Part shown: positions 35,808-43,898 of the stretch, one piece after another
How positions within the stretch are numbered: position 1 is the first letter of the stretch
Layout: each line of letters starts with the position of its first letter
Source of the DNA: Flavobacterium saliperosum
Lineage (GTDB): Bacteria > Bacteroidota > Bacteroidia > Flavobacteriales > Flavobacteriaceae
DNA: 64,000 bases
NCBI RefSeq assembly: GCF_900100625.1
Contig: NZ_FMTY01000006.1
Location: 98,375 to 162,374, forward strand
Direction of reading: 5' to 3'
Notes under the pieces: model-generated
Databases searched by the model: none
What the model saw: the letters and a program-made list of their open reading frames with translations, nothing else
What the model was told of the DNA's origin: nothing
Program-made: the position numbers and the translations under genes

Positions 35808-36275
35808 ATGGCTACATTTAGGGCTAAAATACTAAAAGTGGAAATCAAAGAACTTACGACAGTCACCGAAATGACAGATCAATTGGAACTCATCCAACAG
35901 TTGTATCCTAAAATGACGTTGGAAAAATACCGTTCATTCTTAAACGAAATGATTCCACACAAGTACACACAGGTAGCTGTTTTTGAAAATGAAAAATGCA
36001 TTGGCATTACCGGTTGCTGGTTTTCAACAAAATTATGGAGCGGAAAATATCTTGAAATCGACAATTTTGTGGTTCATGAGGCACATCGTTCACAGGGCAT
36101 CGGTAAAATGCTCACCGATTTTATAGAACAGAAAGCTTTACAATTGGGCTGTACCAATATTGTTCTGGATGCATTTACAACAAATTTTGCCGCCCATCGT
36201 TTTTATTACAATCAGGGATATGGCCCAAAGGGTTTCCACTTTGTGAAAATTCTAGACGAAAACGGACTCACCTAA
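35808..36275 (+). CDS. GNAT family N-acetyltransferase
   Basis: A 155-residue acetyl-CoA dependent acyltransferase. Motif A with the CoA pyrophosphate loop is EIDNFVVHEAHRSQGIGKML (His-Arg-Ser-Gln-Gly-Ile-Gly-Lys), followed by LGCTNIVLDAFTTNFAAHRFYYNQGY, the typical motif B. Substrate unknown. Divergent from the peptidase gene and 10 bases upstream of the second YFEGW lipoprotein gene. Confidence 0.85.
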   Translation: MATFRAKILKVEIKELTTVTEMTDQLELIQQLYPKMTLEKYRSFLNEMIPHKYTQVAVFENEKCIGITGCWFSTKLWSGKYLEIDNFVVHEAHRSQGIGKMLTDFIEQKALQLGCTNIVLDAFTTNFAAHRFYYNQGYGPKGFHFVKILDENGLT

Positions 36276-36285
36276 AAATCAAACT

Positions 36286-36732
36286 ATGAAACACTTGTTT
36301 TTATTAATAACGGTTCTTTTTTTTGTTTCCTGTGAATCGCAAAAAAAAGCCACCGAAAGGATGACGGAATCTCTTGTGGAAACGTATTTCGAAGGTTGGG
36401 TATCCGGAGTGCGTGGCGGAGGCGCAGGAATCAATTTTCATGTGATTTTCAGAACACCGCTTGCTGCTGAAATCCAACTCGAGAAAGTCGTTTTTAAGGG
36501 AAAAGAAGCTGTTTTTACATCCGAAGACGGCTTGCATTATACAGCCTATATCATTACTAAAAAAGGAGGAGGGCCTGTAATTGAAGGCGAAGAAGAAATC
36601 AACGAACCTTTGCCGGAAAGTAACAAAGCCGTTTTATACTTTAAGGTCAAGGGGAAATCGGAAATTTACACGGTGGAAGATGTCAAAGAAAAAGAAATGC
36701 TGGCCTATCCTTCTATGAACAAACCAAGATAA
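36286..36732 (+). CDS. Lipoprotein with YFEGWxSGVxGGG motif, paralogue of 33124-33618
   Basis: A 148-residue lipoprotein (lipobox FVSC, Cys16). The mature region contains VETYFEGWVSGVRGGGAGINF and then IQLEKVVFKGKEAVF, a Gly-rich GGGPVIEGEEEINEPLPESNKAV stretch and a Tyr/Thr beta segment. It is clearly related to the lipoprotein 2.7 kb upstream, on the other side of the peptidase/GNAT pair. Likely cotranscribed with the GNAT gene. Function unknown. Confidence 0.75.
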   Translation: MKHLFLLITVLFFVSCESQKKATERMTESLVETYFEGWVSGVRGGGAGINFHVIFRTPLAAEIQLEKVVFKGKEAVFTSEDGLHYTAYIITKKGGGPVIEGEEEINEPLPESNKAVLYFKVKGKSEIYTVEDVKEKEMLAYPSMNKPR

Positions 36733-36770
36733 TGGTTACTTTTGTCAGTCAGTAGTCAAAATAATATACA

Positions 36771-38243
36771 TTGAGTTTATACAAAAATCTTTTCAAGCAA
36801 ACCTTCATTTACGGAATCGCCACGGTGCTTCCGCGAATGTTGAGTTTCCTGCTTGTCCGTTTATATACCGATTTAATGCCCACAAGCGAATATGGTGAAG
36901 TGACCATAGTGCTGTCCTGGATGGTGTTTTTCAATGTGATTTTGTCTTACGGAATGGAAACCGCTTTTTTCAGGTTTTATTCGAAAGAGGAAAATAAAAA
37001 AAGTGTCATTGAAACCGCCACAATTTCCATTTTTTGGACCTCAATATCGTTTCTGTCCATCGCTTTATTGTTTCGAAATACCCTTGCCGATTGGGCCGGC
37101 GTGGAAATTCAATATGTAACCTATGCGATTTGGATTTTGGTTTTTGATGCCCTGACGATTATCCCTTTTTCAAAGTTACGCGCCCTGCAAAAGCCCATGA
37201 AATATGCCGTAATCAAAATCGGAAATGTGGTTTTGAATTTAGGACTCAACATTTTTTTCTTATTGATTTTACCAAAATTAGCCCAATCCAATCCGGAATC
37301 GTTTTGGAACACCATTTACATGCAGGATTTTCAGGTGGGCTATATTTTCATTGCCAATTTAATTGCCAGTTTGGTAACCTTACTGGTTTTTCTTCCGGAT
37401 TATCTTTTCCTGAAATGGCAGTTCAGCATTCCGCTTTGGAAAAACATGATGCACTATGGCTGGCCCATTCTGTTTGCAGGTTTGGCTTTCGGGATTAACG
37501 AACATTTCGACAAGATTCTATTGGAAAAATTACTGCCGCCAAACATTGCATTATCCGAAGTCGGAGCCTATTCCGCCTGTTATAAACTGGGATTGTTCAT
37601 GGTCTTGTTCCGAACGGCCTATACGCTTGGTATCGAACCTTTTTTCTTCAGTCATGCCGGAAACGAAAACGCCCCGCAAACCTACGCCACGGTAACCAAA
37701 TATTTCGTGATTTTCGGTTCACTGATCTTGTTGTGTGTAGTGGTTTTTGCCGATGTGCTGAAAGTGATTCTGATTGGAAATCCCGAATACTGGGAGGCGA
37801 TGAAAGTCGTTCCGTTAATTATTTTAGCCAATTTCTTTTTGGGCATTTACACGAATCTTTCGGTATGGTACAAGCTGATTGACAAGACTAAAATCGGCGC
37901 CTATATCTCGATTTTCGGTGCTATTATAACGCTGTTGCTGAATTTTTTACTGATTCCGAAATTCAGTTACATGGGCTCGGCCATTGCTACTTTGGCCGCC
38001 TATGGTTCCATGATGGCGATATCCTATTATTTGGGAAACAAACAGTATCCGATTCCGTATGACAAGAAGCGTATTTTCGGATATTTGGCAGTTTCCACCC
38101 TTTTGGCCGGACTTTCGTTCTACGTCCCGATGTTCCGCGAAAGCTATGTTTTCGGAATTGCCGCCATATTACTTTTCACCTATTTTATTTATCACAACGA
38201 AAAGGAAACTTTACTGCGCATTATCAAACGCAAAGTGGTTTAA
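36771..38243 (+). CDS. Polysaccharide flippase-like membrane protein (PST/MVF superfamily)
   Basis: A 490-residue polytopic protein with about 12-14 membrane helices, starting MSLYKNLFKQTFIYGIATVLPRMLSFLLVRLYTDLMPTSEYG. This is the usual opening of Bacteroidota lipopolysaccharide/oligosaccharide flippases. The start codon is TTG at 36771; the homologous N-terminus supports it. It heads a cluster with dut, a sugar nucleotidyltransferase, a TPR protein, a DUF4292 lipoprotein and an EnvC-like protein, an order I recall as conserved in Flavobacteriaceae, suggesting an essential envelope substrate rather than the variable polysaccharide. Confidence 0.83.
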   Translation: MSLYKNLFKQTFIYGIATVLPRMLSFLLVRLYTDLMPTSEYGEVTIVLSWMVFFNVILSYGMETAFFRFYSKEENKKSVIETATISIFWTSISFLSIALLFRNTLADWAGVEIQYVTYAIWILVFDALTIIPFSKLRALQKPMKYAVIKIGNVVLNLGLNIFFLLILPKLAQSNPESFWNTIYMQDFQVGYIFIANLIASLVTLLVFLPDYLFLKWQFSIPLWKNMMHYGWPILFAGLAFGINEHFDKILLEKLLPPNIALSEVGAYSACYKLGLFMVLFRTAYTLGIEPFFFSHAGNENAPQTYATVTKYFVIFGSLILLCVVVFADVLKVILIGNPEYWEAMKVVPLIILANFFLGIYTNLSVWYKLIDKTKIGAYISIFGAIITLLLNFLLIPKFSYMGSAIATLAAYGSMMAISYYLGNKQYPIPYDKKRIFGYLAVSTLLAGLSFYVPMFRESYVFGIAAILLFTYFIYHNEKETLLRIIKRKVV

Positions 38244-38286
38244 TTTTTTTACTTTTAGACTTTCATTATTTTAATTATTTCCAAAA

Positions 38287-38721
38287 ATGACAATCAAAAT
38301 CATTAATAAATCCCAACATCCGTTACCCAACTATGAAACCCATGCTTCTGCGGGAATGGATTTGAGAGCAAACATAACCGACCCAATCACGTTACATCCT
38401 TTGGAAAGAGCGTTGGTAAAGACCGGACTTTTTATCGAATTGCCAATTGGTTACGAAGCGCAGGTGCGTCCGAGAAGCGGACTGGCATTCAAAAAAGGCA
38501 TTACGGTTTTGAATTCCCCCGGAACGGTGGATGCGGATTATCGCGGTGAAATCGGAGTGATTTTGGTAAATTTATCCAACGAACCTTTTGTAATCGAAAA
38601 CGGCGAACGTATCGCACAATTAATCATCGCAAAACACGAACGTGCCGAATGGCAGGAAACCGTTGAGCTTACCGAAACATCACGCGGAGATGGCGGATTC
38701 GGAAGTACGGGAGTAAAGTAA
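38287..38721 (+). CDS. dut: dUTP diphosphatase
   Basis: A 144-residue trimeric dUTPase that hydrolyses dUTP to dUMP. All five motifs are visible: [10 protein letters not shown] (I), [12 protein letters not shown] (II), [15 protein letters not shown] (III), GERIAQLII (IV) and the C-terminal [10 protein letters not shown] (V). Confidence 0.96.
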   Translation: MTIKIINKSQHPLPNYETHASAGMDLRANITDPITLHPLERALVKTGLFIELPIGYEAQVRPRSGLAFKKGITVLNSPGTVDADYRGEIGVILVNLSNEPFVIENGERIAQLIIAKHERAEWQETVELTETSRGDGGFGSTGVK

Positions 38722-38782
38722 GTCGGCAGTCGCAGCATTCAGGTGACAGTTTAGACGAACATAAAATAAATATAAAATACTG

Positions 38783-38818
38783 CTTTGCGCACTTTGCGAA
38801 AACTTAGCGAGCTTTGCG
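38783..38818 (+). repeat. CTTTGCG word repeat in intergenic region
   Basis: Three exact CTTTGCG words (38783, 38792, 38812) and one variant CTTAGCG (38803) in 36 bases between dut and the nucleotidyltransferase gene. I recall this as a frequent intergenic motif in Flavobacterium genomes. Confidence 0.6.
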
Positions 38819-38837
38819 GTTTAAATAAAGATAACAC

Positions 38838-39848
38838 ATGAAAATTATAGTACCAATGGCCGGACGTGGTTCGCGTCTTCGTCCACACACTTTAACAATA
38901 CCAAAACCCTTAATTCCTATTGCAGGAAAACCCATCGTACACCGTTTGGTGGAAGACATTGCCAGTGTAATCAATCAGGAAATTGATGAAATCGCTTTCA
39001 TCATACACGAAAGTTTCGGGAAACAGGTGGAGACCGATTTGATAGCGATTGCCGAAAAATTAGGCTCCAAAGGAACGATTTATTATCAGAATGAAGCTTT
39101 AGGAACGGCCCATGCCATCATGTGTGCCAAAGAAAGTATGAGCGGGCCCATTGTGGTGGCGTATGCCGATACGCTTTTCCGCGCCGATTTTACGTTGGAC
39201 ACTTCGGCAGACAGCGTAATCTGGGTAAAACAGGTGGAAGACCCGAGCGCTTTTGGCGTAGTGCAGTTAAACGAGAACAATCAGATTGTGGATTTTGTGG
39301 AAAAACCGAAGGAGTTTGTGTCGGATTTGGCCATCATCGGAATTTATTATTTCAAAAGCGGTGAAACTTTACGTGCCGAATTGCAATATTTATTGGATAA
39401 TAATGTTGTTAAAGGAGGCGAATACCAATTGACCGACGGTTTGGAAAACATGAAACAGAAAGGACTGAAATTCGTTCCGGGCAAGGTAGACGAATGGATG
39501 GACTGCGGAAATAAAGACGTAACGGTCGACACCAATTCCAGAATGCTGAATTTCCTTCACAAGGACGGTTCGAATTTGGTTTCGGATACCGTACGCATCG
39601 AAAATTCAACCATTATTCCACCTTGTTTTATTGGGGAAGATGTGGTTTTAATCAACACCATAGTCGGTCCGAACGTATCTTTAGGCCATGCGACCCATGT
39701 TACGAATTCGAAAATCAAAAACAGTTTGGTACAGACGCACGCGCACATAAAAAATGCCAATCTTGACAATGCAATGATTGGTAACCACGCCACGTTCGAC
39801 GGCAATTTTAAAAGTATCAGTATCGGAGATTACTCCGTTTTAGAATAG
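38838..39848 (+). CDS. Sugar-phosphate nucleotidyltransferase with beta-helix tail
   Basis: A 336-residue protein. The N-terminal nucleotidyltransferase domain (1-230) begins IIVPMAGRGSRLRPHTLTIPKPLIPIAGKP, with the Gly-rich nucleotide loop and Lys of the RmlA/GlmU-like fold. It also has NEALGTAHAI, VAYADTLF, FVEKPKEF and DEWMDCGNKD. Residues ~250-336 are short left-handed beta-helix repeats (IIPPCFIGEDVVLINTIVG, IGNHATFDG). It makes a nucleotide sugar, exact sugar unknown. Predicted cytoplasmic. It lies 3-21 bases upstream of the TPR gene depending on that gene's start. Confidence 0.85.
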   Translation: MKIIVPMAGRGSRLRPHTLTIPKPLIPIAGKPIVHRLVEDIASVINQEIDEIAFIIHESFGKQVETDLIAIAEKLGSKGTIYYQNEALGTAHAIMCAKESMSGPIVVAYADTLFRADFTLDTSADSVIWVKQVEDPSAFGVVQLNENNQIVDFVEKPKEFVSDLAIIGIYYFKSGETLRAELQYLLDNNVVKGGEYQLTDGLENMKQKGLKFVPGKVDEWMDCGNKDVTVDTNSRMLNFLHKDGSNLVSDTVRIENSTIIPPCFIGEDVVLINTIVGPNVSLGHATHVTNSKIKNSLVQTHAHIKNANLDNAMIGNHATFDGNFKSISIGDYSVLE

Positions 39849-39869
39849 TTTATGAGAGAAAACGTTTGG

Positions 39870-41204
39870 ATGAAAAGAGCACTTGTTCTGGGAATTTTGC
39901 TATTCTCGGCGGTTTCTTTTGCCCAAACCGAACCGGACTCCATCGCCTTGGCAAAGAACGAATTTGAAGATCACTTTTTTGAAGCGCTGAAGCAAAAGGG
40001 CATTGAAAATTACGACAAGGCCATAGTTGAGATTGAAAAATGCCTCGTCTCACAGCCTAATAATCCGGTATTGCATCATGAATTGGGAAAAAATTTCCTG
40101 GCGTTAAAAAAGTACCCCGAAGCCCAACGTGCTTTTCAGAAAGCGGTCGACCTGAACCCGAAAGAGCGTTGGTACTGGAACGGATTGTATGATGTTTTTT
40201 ATGAAACGAAGGATTACCAACAATCGATTACGGTAGTACAAAAACTCATCGGGTTTGATAAAAATTTTCAGGACGACTTGGTTTCGTTGTACATGTACAC
40301 CCGACAGTTCGATAAGGCATTGGCATTGATTGAGGAAATGGAGCGCACTTCCAACATCTCACAAATGATGGAAACCTACAAACTCCAGATCCTGAGTGAA
40401 AGTCAGTCGCGAAAACCGCAAAAAGAACAATTGGAGGCGGCTATCGTAAAGTACCCGCAGGTCGAGGAAAACTACATTCAGCTGATTTATTTGTATTCCG
40501 AAAGCAATCAGGAGGAAAAAGCGCTGGAAGTGGCCAAGAAATTAGAACAGAACATTCCGAATTCGGATTGGGCTCAGGTAAGTCTGTTTAAATTCCATCT
40601 GAATAACGGCAACGGGGAGAAAGCGGCCCAGGCCATGCACATCGCGTTGAACAGCTCTAAAATTGAACCAAAAATCAAACACCGTATTTTAAACGAGTTT
40701 TTAATTTTTGTAAACAACACCAATGCTTTCGACAAAGAACTCGACAAAGCGGTTGATTATTTTGGTTACGATACTTCGGTAAATGTAGCGAAAGAAATCG
40801 GGATATTTTTTCGCAATAAGAAAAAAACCGACAAAGCGATTCACTTTTTCGAAAAGAGCTTGTTGAAACAAAAAGACGACATACTCGTTATAGAGTTATT
40901 ATTGGAAGCCTATGCCGACAACAATCAGTTTGACAAGGTAAGCCGGAAAGCAGAGGGTTTTCTGGAATTGTATCCTACCCATGCCCGATTGTATTTTTAT
41001 GCCGGTTTAGCCCAAAATCAATTAAAAAATTATAAAAAAGCGATTGCCCTTTTAAATTCAGGAATGGATTTTGTAGTGGATGATATTGATTTGGAAATTA
41101 ATTTCAATATCCAATTGGGGGAAGCCTACAACGGATTAGGAGATCAAACCAAGAAATACACCCATTTCAATAAGGCGGAGCAATTGTTAAAACAAAAAAA
41201 ATAA
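39870..41204 (+). CDS. Exported TPR-repeat protein
   Basis: A 444-residue periplasmic TPR protein with signal peptide MKRALVLGILLFSAVSFAQ. A Met 6 codons upstream (39852) is an alternative start. The mature part is almost entirely helical TPR pairs, for example PNNPVLHHELGKNFLALKKY, EAQRAFQKAVDLNPKERWYW and ARLYFYAGLAQNQLKNYKKA. The stop overlaps the start of the DUF4292 lipoprotein (TAATG), so the two are translationally coupled. It is probably a scaffold for envelope partners; no enzyme domain. Confidence 0.8.
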   Translation: MKRALVLGILLFSAVSFAQTEPDSIALAKNEFEDHFFEALKQKGIENYDKAIVEIEKCLVSQPNNPVLHHELGKNFLALKKYPEAQRAFQKAVDLNPKERWYWNGLYDVFYETKDYQQSITVVQKLIGFDKNFQDDLVSLYMYTRQFDKALALIEEMERTSNISQMMETYKLQILSESQSRKPQKEQLEAAIVKYPQVEENYIQLIYLYSESNQEEKALEVAKKLEQNIPNSDWAQVSLFKFHLNNGNGEKAAQAMHIALNSSKIEPKIKHRILNEFLIFVNNTNAFDKELDKAVDYFGYDTSVNVAKEIGIFFRNKKKTDKAIHFFEKSLLKQKDDILVIELLLEAYADNNQFDKVSRKAEGFLELYPTHARLYFYAGLAQNQLKNYKKAIALLNSGMDFVVDDIDLEINFNIQLGEAYNGLGDQTKKYTHFNKAEQLLKQKK

Positions 41205-41968
41205 TGCAAAAGTGGCTTGCGGTCTTCGGACTTATATTTCTGGTTTCCTGTAAACCAAAACAGTTGGTGGCGGAAAAGGGCGCGGCTGAAAATGTGGCGG
41301 TGTCCAAAATCATATCCGGACATTATGCTAACAGTAAGAATTTTGAAACGGTGCACATTAAAGCCAATGCGCGTTATGAAGACGACAAGCAAACGCAAAA
41401 TGTAACCGCGGAAATTCGTATTAAAAAAGACGAGAAAATACTGGTAATCGTTCGCTTTTTCGGAATCACTATGGCCAAAGCCATGATTACACCGGAGAAA
41501 GTGAGCTATTACGAAAAGATAAACGGTAAGTATTTCGAAGGAAATTATTCGTTGTTAAGCAATTGGCTGGGGACGGATCTTGATTATCAGAAAGTACAGA
41601 ATCTGTTCCTCGGACTTGCTTTGGATGATCTGACCAAGGGAAAATATGAGGAGTCTGTGGAAAATAACCTGCACAAACTGAAAAGCAAAAATAACGGCGC
41701 GATCGAAAAAGAGTTTCTCTTTGAAGGCGCTAATTTCCTGCTGAAAAAAGAAATTCTTACACAAAAAAAAGAAGATCGCACGCTGGAAATCAATTATCTT
41801 TCGCACAAAGAATCGCCAAAAGGGATTATGCCGTTTGATATTTTCATTCAGGCATTTCAAAAAGAAAAAGTATCTATTCAAATCGGTTACAATTCGGTAG
41901 CTTTCGACGAAGGATTATCTTTTTCTTATGATGTGCCGGAAGGCTACGAACAAATTTTTATTGATTAA
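41204..41968 (+). CDS. DUF4292 lipoprotein
   Basis: A 254-residue lipoprotein (lipobox FLVSC, Cys16) with a beta-rich mature domain: TVHIKANARYEDDKQTQNVTAEIRI, ILVIVRFFGITMAKAMITP, SYYEKINGKYFEGN. These are conserved in DUF4292. The pattern of beta strands testing membrane-associated substrate (RFFGITMAKAMI...) resembles LolB-like folds, so a lipoprotein- or lipid-carrier role is a reasonable hypothesis. Flanked by a TPR protein and an EnvC-like protein in one tight operon. Confidence 0.8.
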   Translation: MQKWLAVFGLIFLVSCKPKQLVAEKGAAENVAVSKIISGHYANSKNFETVHIKANARYEDDKQTQNVTAEIRIKKDEKILVIVRFFGITMAKAMITPEKVSYYEKINGKYFEGNYSLLSNWLGTDLDYQKVQNLFLGLALDDLTKGKYEESVENNLHKLKSKNNGAIEKEFLFEGANFLLKKEILTQKKEDRTLEINYLSHKESPKGIMPFDIFIQAFQKEKVSIQIGYNSVAFDEGLSFSYDVPEGYEQIFID

Positions 41969-41973
41969 ATTTG
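41966..41973 (+). promoter_or_regulatory. Candidate -7 box (TAAATTTG) for the EnvC-like gene
   Basis: Exact TAnnTTTG covering the DUF4292 stop codon, 15 bases before the preferred EnvC-like start. Could give extra expression of the downstream gene. Confidence 0.35.
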
Positions 41974-41988
41974 CCAAAATTAATTACG

Positions 41989-43236
41989 ATGCATAAAGTA
42001 CTGCTCTCCATATTTTTCTTTTGTTTAGCTACGGTTGCCTGGTCGCAACCTAATGAGGACAAGCAGCGTAAACTCGAAGAGCGAAAATCACAACTCCAGA
42101 AAGAAATTCAGGAAGTGCAATCGCGTCTTCAGGAAGAAAAGAAAAAAGAGAAAAACATTTTAGGTCAGATTGCCCAACAGAATCGAAAAATTCAATTGAG
42201 TCAAAAACTGATTAATACTACGGCCAGACAAAAACGCTTGCTGTCGGATGACATATACCTGAAACAATTGGAAATCAACAAGCTTAACCGCGAACTGAAG
42301 GACCTGAAAACAGACTATTCCAATATGATTGTCAAATCGTACAAAAGCCGTTCGGAACAAAGCCGCTACATGTTTATACTTTCGTCGCAAAATTTCCTTC
42401 AAGCCTATAAGCGTATGCAGTACATGAAACAGTATGCCAGTTTTAGAAAAATGCAGGGCGATGAAATCAAGGTAAAATCAAATCAGCTTTCACAGGCCAC
42501 TACCGTTTTGGAAGAGAAGAAAAAGGCAAAAGAAAAAGTATTGGCAGAAAGCGAGAAAGAAAAAAGAGAATATGAGAAGGACAAAGCAGAACAACAGCGT
42601 TTAGCCAAAATCGTTCAGAAAGACAAGAAAAAATACGCTGCCGAAATCAAGAAAATGCAGGCAGAGACAAGAAAAATCGACAAACAAATCCAGAAAATGA
42701 TTCGTGAGGCGATTGCAGCGGCCAATAAAAAAGCCAATGCTTCCGGAAAAACGATTGTCAAATCGACCTCCGGTGCGGCCGATCCAGCCAAGTTCGTGTT
42801 AACCACCGAAGGAAAAGAATTAGCCGACAATTTCAAAGCCAGTCGCGGAAGGTTGCCTTGGCCGGTTGTTAAGGGCTACGTTTCCTTAGGCTACGGCGAT
42901 CAGCCCCATCCTGCCTATCCGGATTTGACCGTGCATAACAGCGGAGTGGAGATTACCACCGAAAGCGGTTCCAATGCCCGAGCGGTTTTTGCTGGTGAAG
43001 TGTTACAGGTGCAGGTGATTAACGCTAACAATAAAGCAGTGTACATCCAGCACGGGGATTACATTACGGTGTATCTTAACTTGTCGAGTGTGTCCGTCGG
43101 GAAAGGGGATAAGGTTTCTGCGAAACAGAATATCGGTAGAATCCACACCAATTCGACCGGAAAATCAGTCATGAAATTCTTGGTGTTGCAAAACACCACT
43201 ACGCTGAATCCGCAGAGTTGGATCAGTAATATGTAA
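41989..43236 (+). CDS. EnvC-like murein hydrolase activator, degenerate LytM
   Basis: A 415-residue periplasmic protein: signal peptide (VLLSIFFFCLATVAWSQ), a long coiled coil at about 20-250 rich in Lys/Glu/Gln, and a C-terminal M23/LytM domain. In active M23 enzymes the metal ligands are in HxxxD and HxH. Here the first site reads HNSGVEI (Asp replaced by Glu) and the second reads HGDYITVYLNL, so the second His of HxH is Asn. Loss of ligands is what EnvC-type activators show, so it probably switches on an amidase at division rather than cutting peptidoglycan. The ATG at 41989 is preferred over the TTG at 41971. Confidence 0.87.
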   Translation: MHKVLLSIFFFCLATVAWSQPNEDKQRKLEERKSQLQKEIQEVQSRLQEEKKKEKNILGQIAQQNRKIQLSQKLINTTARQKRLLSDDIYLKQLEINKLNRELKDLKTDYSNMIVKSYKSRSEQSRYMFILSSQNFLQAYKRMQYMKQYASFRKMQGDEIKVKSNQLSQATTVLEEKKKAKEKVLAESEKEKREYEKDKAEQQRLAKIVQKDKKKYAAEIKKMQAETRKIDKQIQKMIREAIAAANKKANASGKTIVKSTSGAADPAKFVLTTEGKELADNFKASRGRLPWPVVKGYVSLGYGDQPHPAYPDLTVHNSGVEITTESGSNARAVFAGEVLQVQVINANNKAVYIQHGDYITVYLNLSSVSVGKGDKVSAKQNIGRIHTNSTGKSVMKFLVLQNTTTLNPQSWISNM

Positions 43237-43241
43237 CAACA

Positions 43242-43272
43242 AAAAAGCTGTCAAATATTTTGACAGCTTTTT
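43242..43272 (+). terminator. Intrinsic terminator after the EnvC-like gene
   Basis: Perfect 14-bp stem (AAAAAGCTGTCAAA / TTTGACAGCTTTTT, 3-base loop), 5 bases beyond the stop. It could also serve the convergent thioesterase gene. Confidence 0.85.
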
Positions 43273-43311
43273 TAATCCTACAAACTGCTATCTGCAGCCT
43301 GTTATCTGTTT

Positions 43312-43827
43312 TTATTCTCCGGCAAACAAGGCTTTCAATTCGGTAGCATCGGCAGGTTTCATTTTTCCGGCCAGAATCAGACTCAGCTGTTTTCTTCGCA
43401 ACGCCGCTTCAAAACGTTTTTTATCTTCATCGGTTTGCGGTACCACCGGTGGAACGGGAACGGGATTTCCTGTATCGTCTACCGCCACAAAGGTGTATAT
43501 CGCCTGTCCGGCACTGTTTTTTATTCCGGATTCGCGGTCTTCTGTCCAAACATCGATTACGATTTCCATCGAACTCGTAAACGTTCTGGAAACTTTAGCT
43601 TCAATGGTTACCACGGCTCCTAAAGGAATCGCACGGTTAAAAGCCACATGGTTCACCGAAGCCGTCACACAAATTCTTCGGGAATGTCTTCTAGCCGTAA
43701 TACTCGCCGCACGGTCAATACGCGCCAGCAATTCACCGCCAAAAAGATTGTTCAGCGGATTGGTTTCGCCCGGTAAAACCAAATCGGTTAACACGGTCAG
43801 GGAATCTAAAGGGAATTTCTCTTGCAT
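43312..43827 (-). CDS. Hotdog-fold acyl-CoA thioesterase (YciA/BACH-like)
   Basis: A 171-residue thioesterase. The hotdog core has VLPGETNPLNNLFGGELLARIDRAASITARRH, where the conserved Asn-x-x-Gly-Gly and Asp define the active site, then VTASVNHVAFNRAIPLG and the helix-capping DVWTEDRESG. It hydrolyses acyl-CoA to free acid and CoA in the cytoplasm. The C-terminal ~40 residues are a charged helical tail. Confidence 0.87.
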   Translation of the reverse strand: MQEKFPLDSLTVLTDLVLPGETNPLNNLFGGELLARIDRAASITARRHSRRICVTASVNHVAFNRAIPLGAVVTIEAKVSRTFTSSMEIVIDVWTEDRESGIKNSAGQAIYTFVAVDDTGNPVPVPPVVPQTDEDKKRFEAALRRKQLSLILAGKMKPADATELKALFAGE

Positions 43828-43843
43828 CGGTTGTGTGTTTTTG

Positions 43844-43851
43844 CAAAGTTA
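43844..43851 (-). promoter_or_regulatory. Candidate -7 box for the thioesterase (TAACTTTG on - strand)
   Basis: Exact TAnnTTTG on the - strand, 16 bases upstream of the start. Confidence 0.45.
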
Positions 43852-43868
43852 GCAATAAAAACATAAAA

Positions 43869-43891
43869 AAATCCTCAGAAACTGAGGATTT
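43869..43891 (-). terminator. Intrinsic terminator of the HU-SPOR gene
   Basis: Perfect 10-bp stem (AAATCCTCAG / CTGAGGATTT, loop AAA) followed on the - strand by a T tract, just after the stop at 43899. Confidence 0.78.
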
Positions 43892-43898
43892 GATAATT

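Noticed and set aside
38783..38818. CTTTGCG repeats as a possible CRISPR array
   Set aside because: Units are only 7 bases at ~10-base spacing; no 20-40 base repeats, unique spacers or cas genes.
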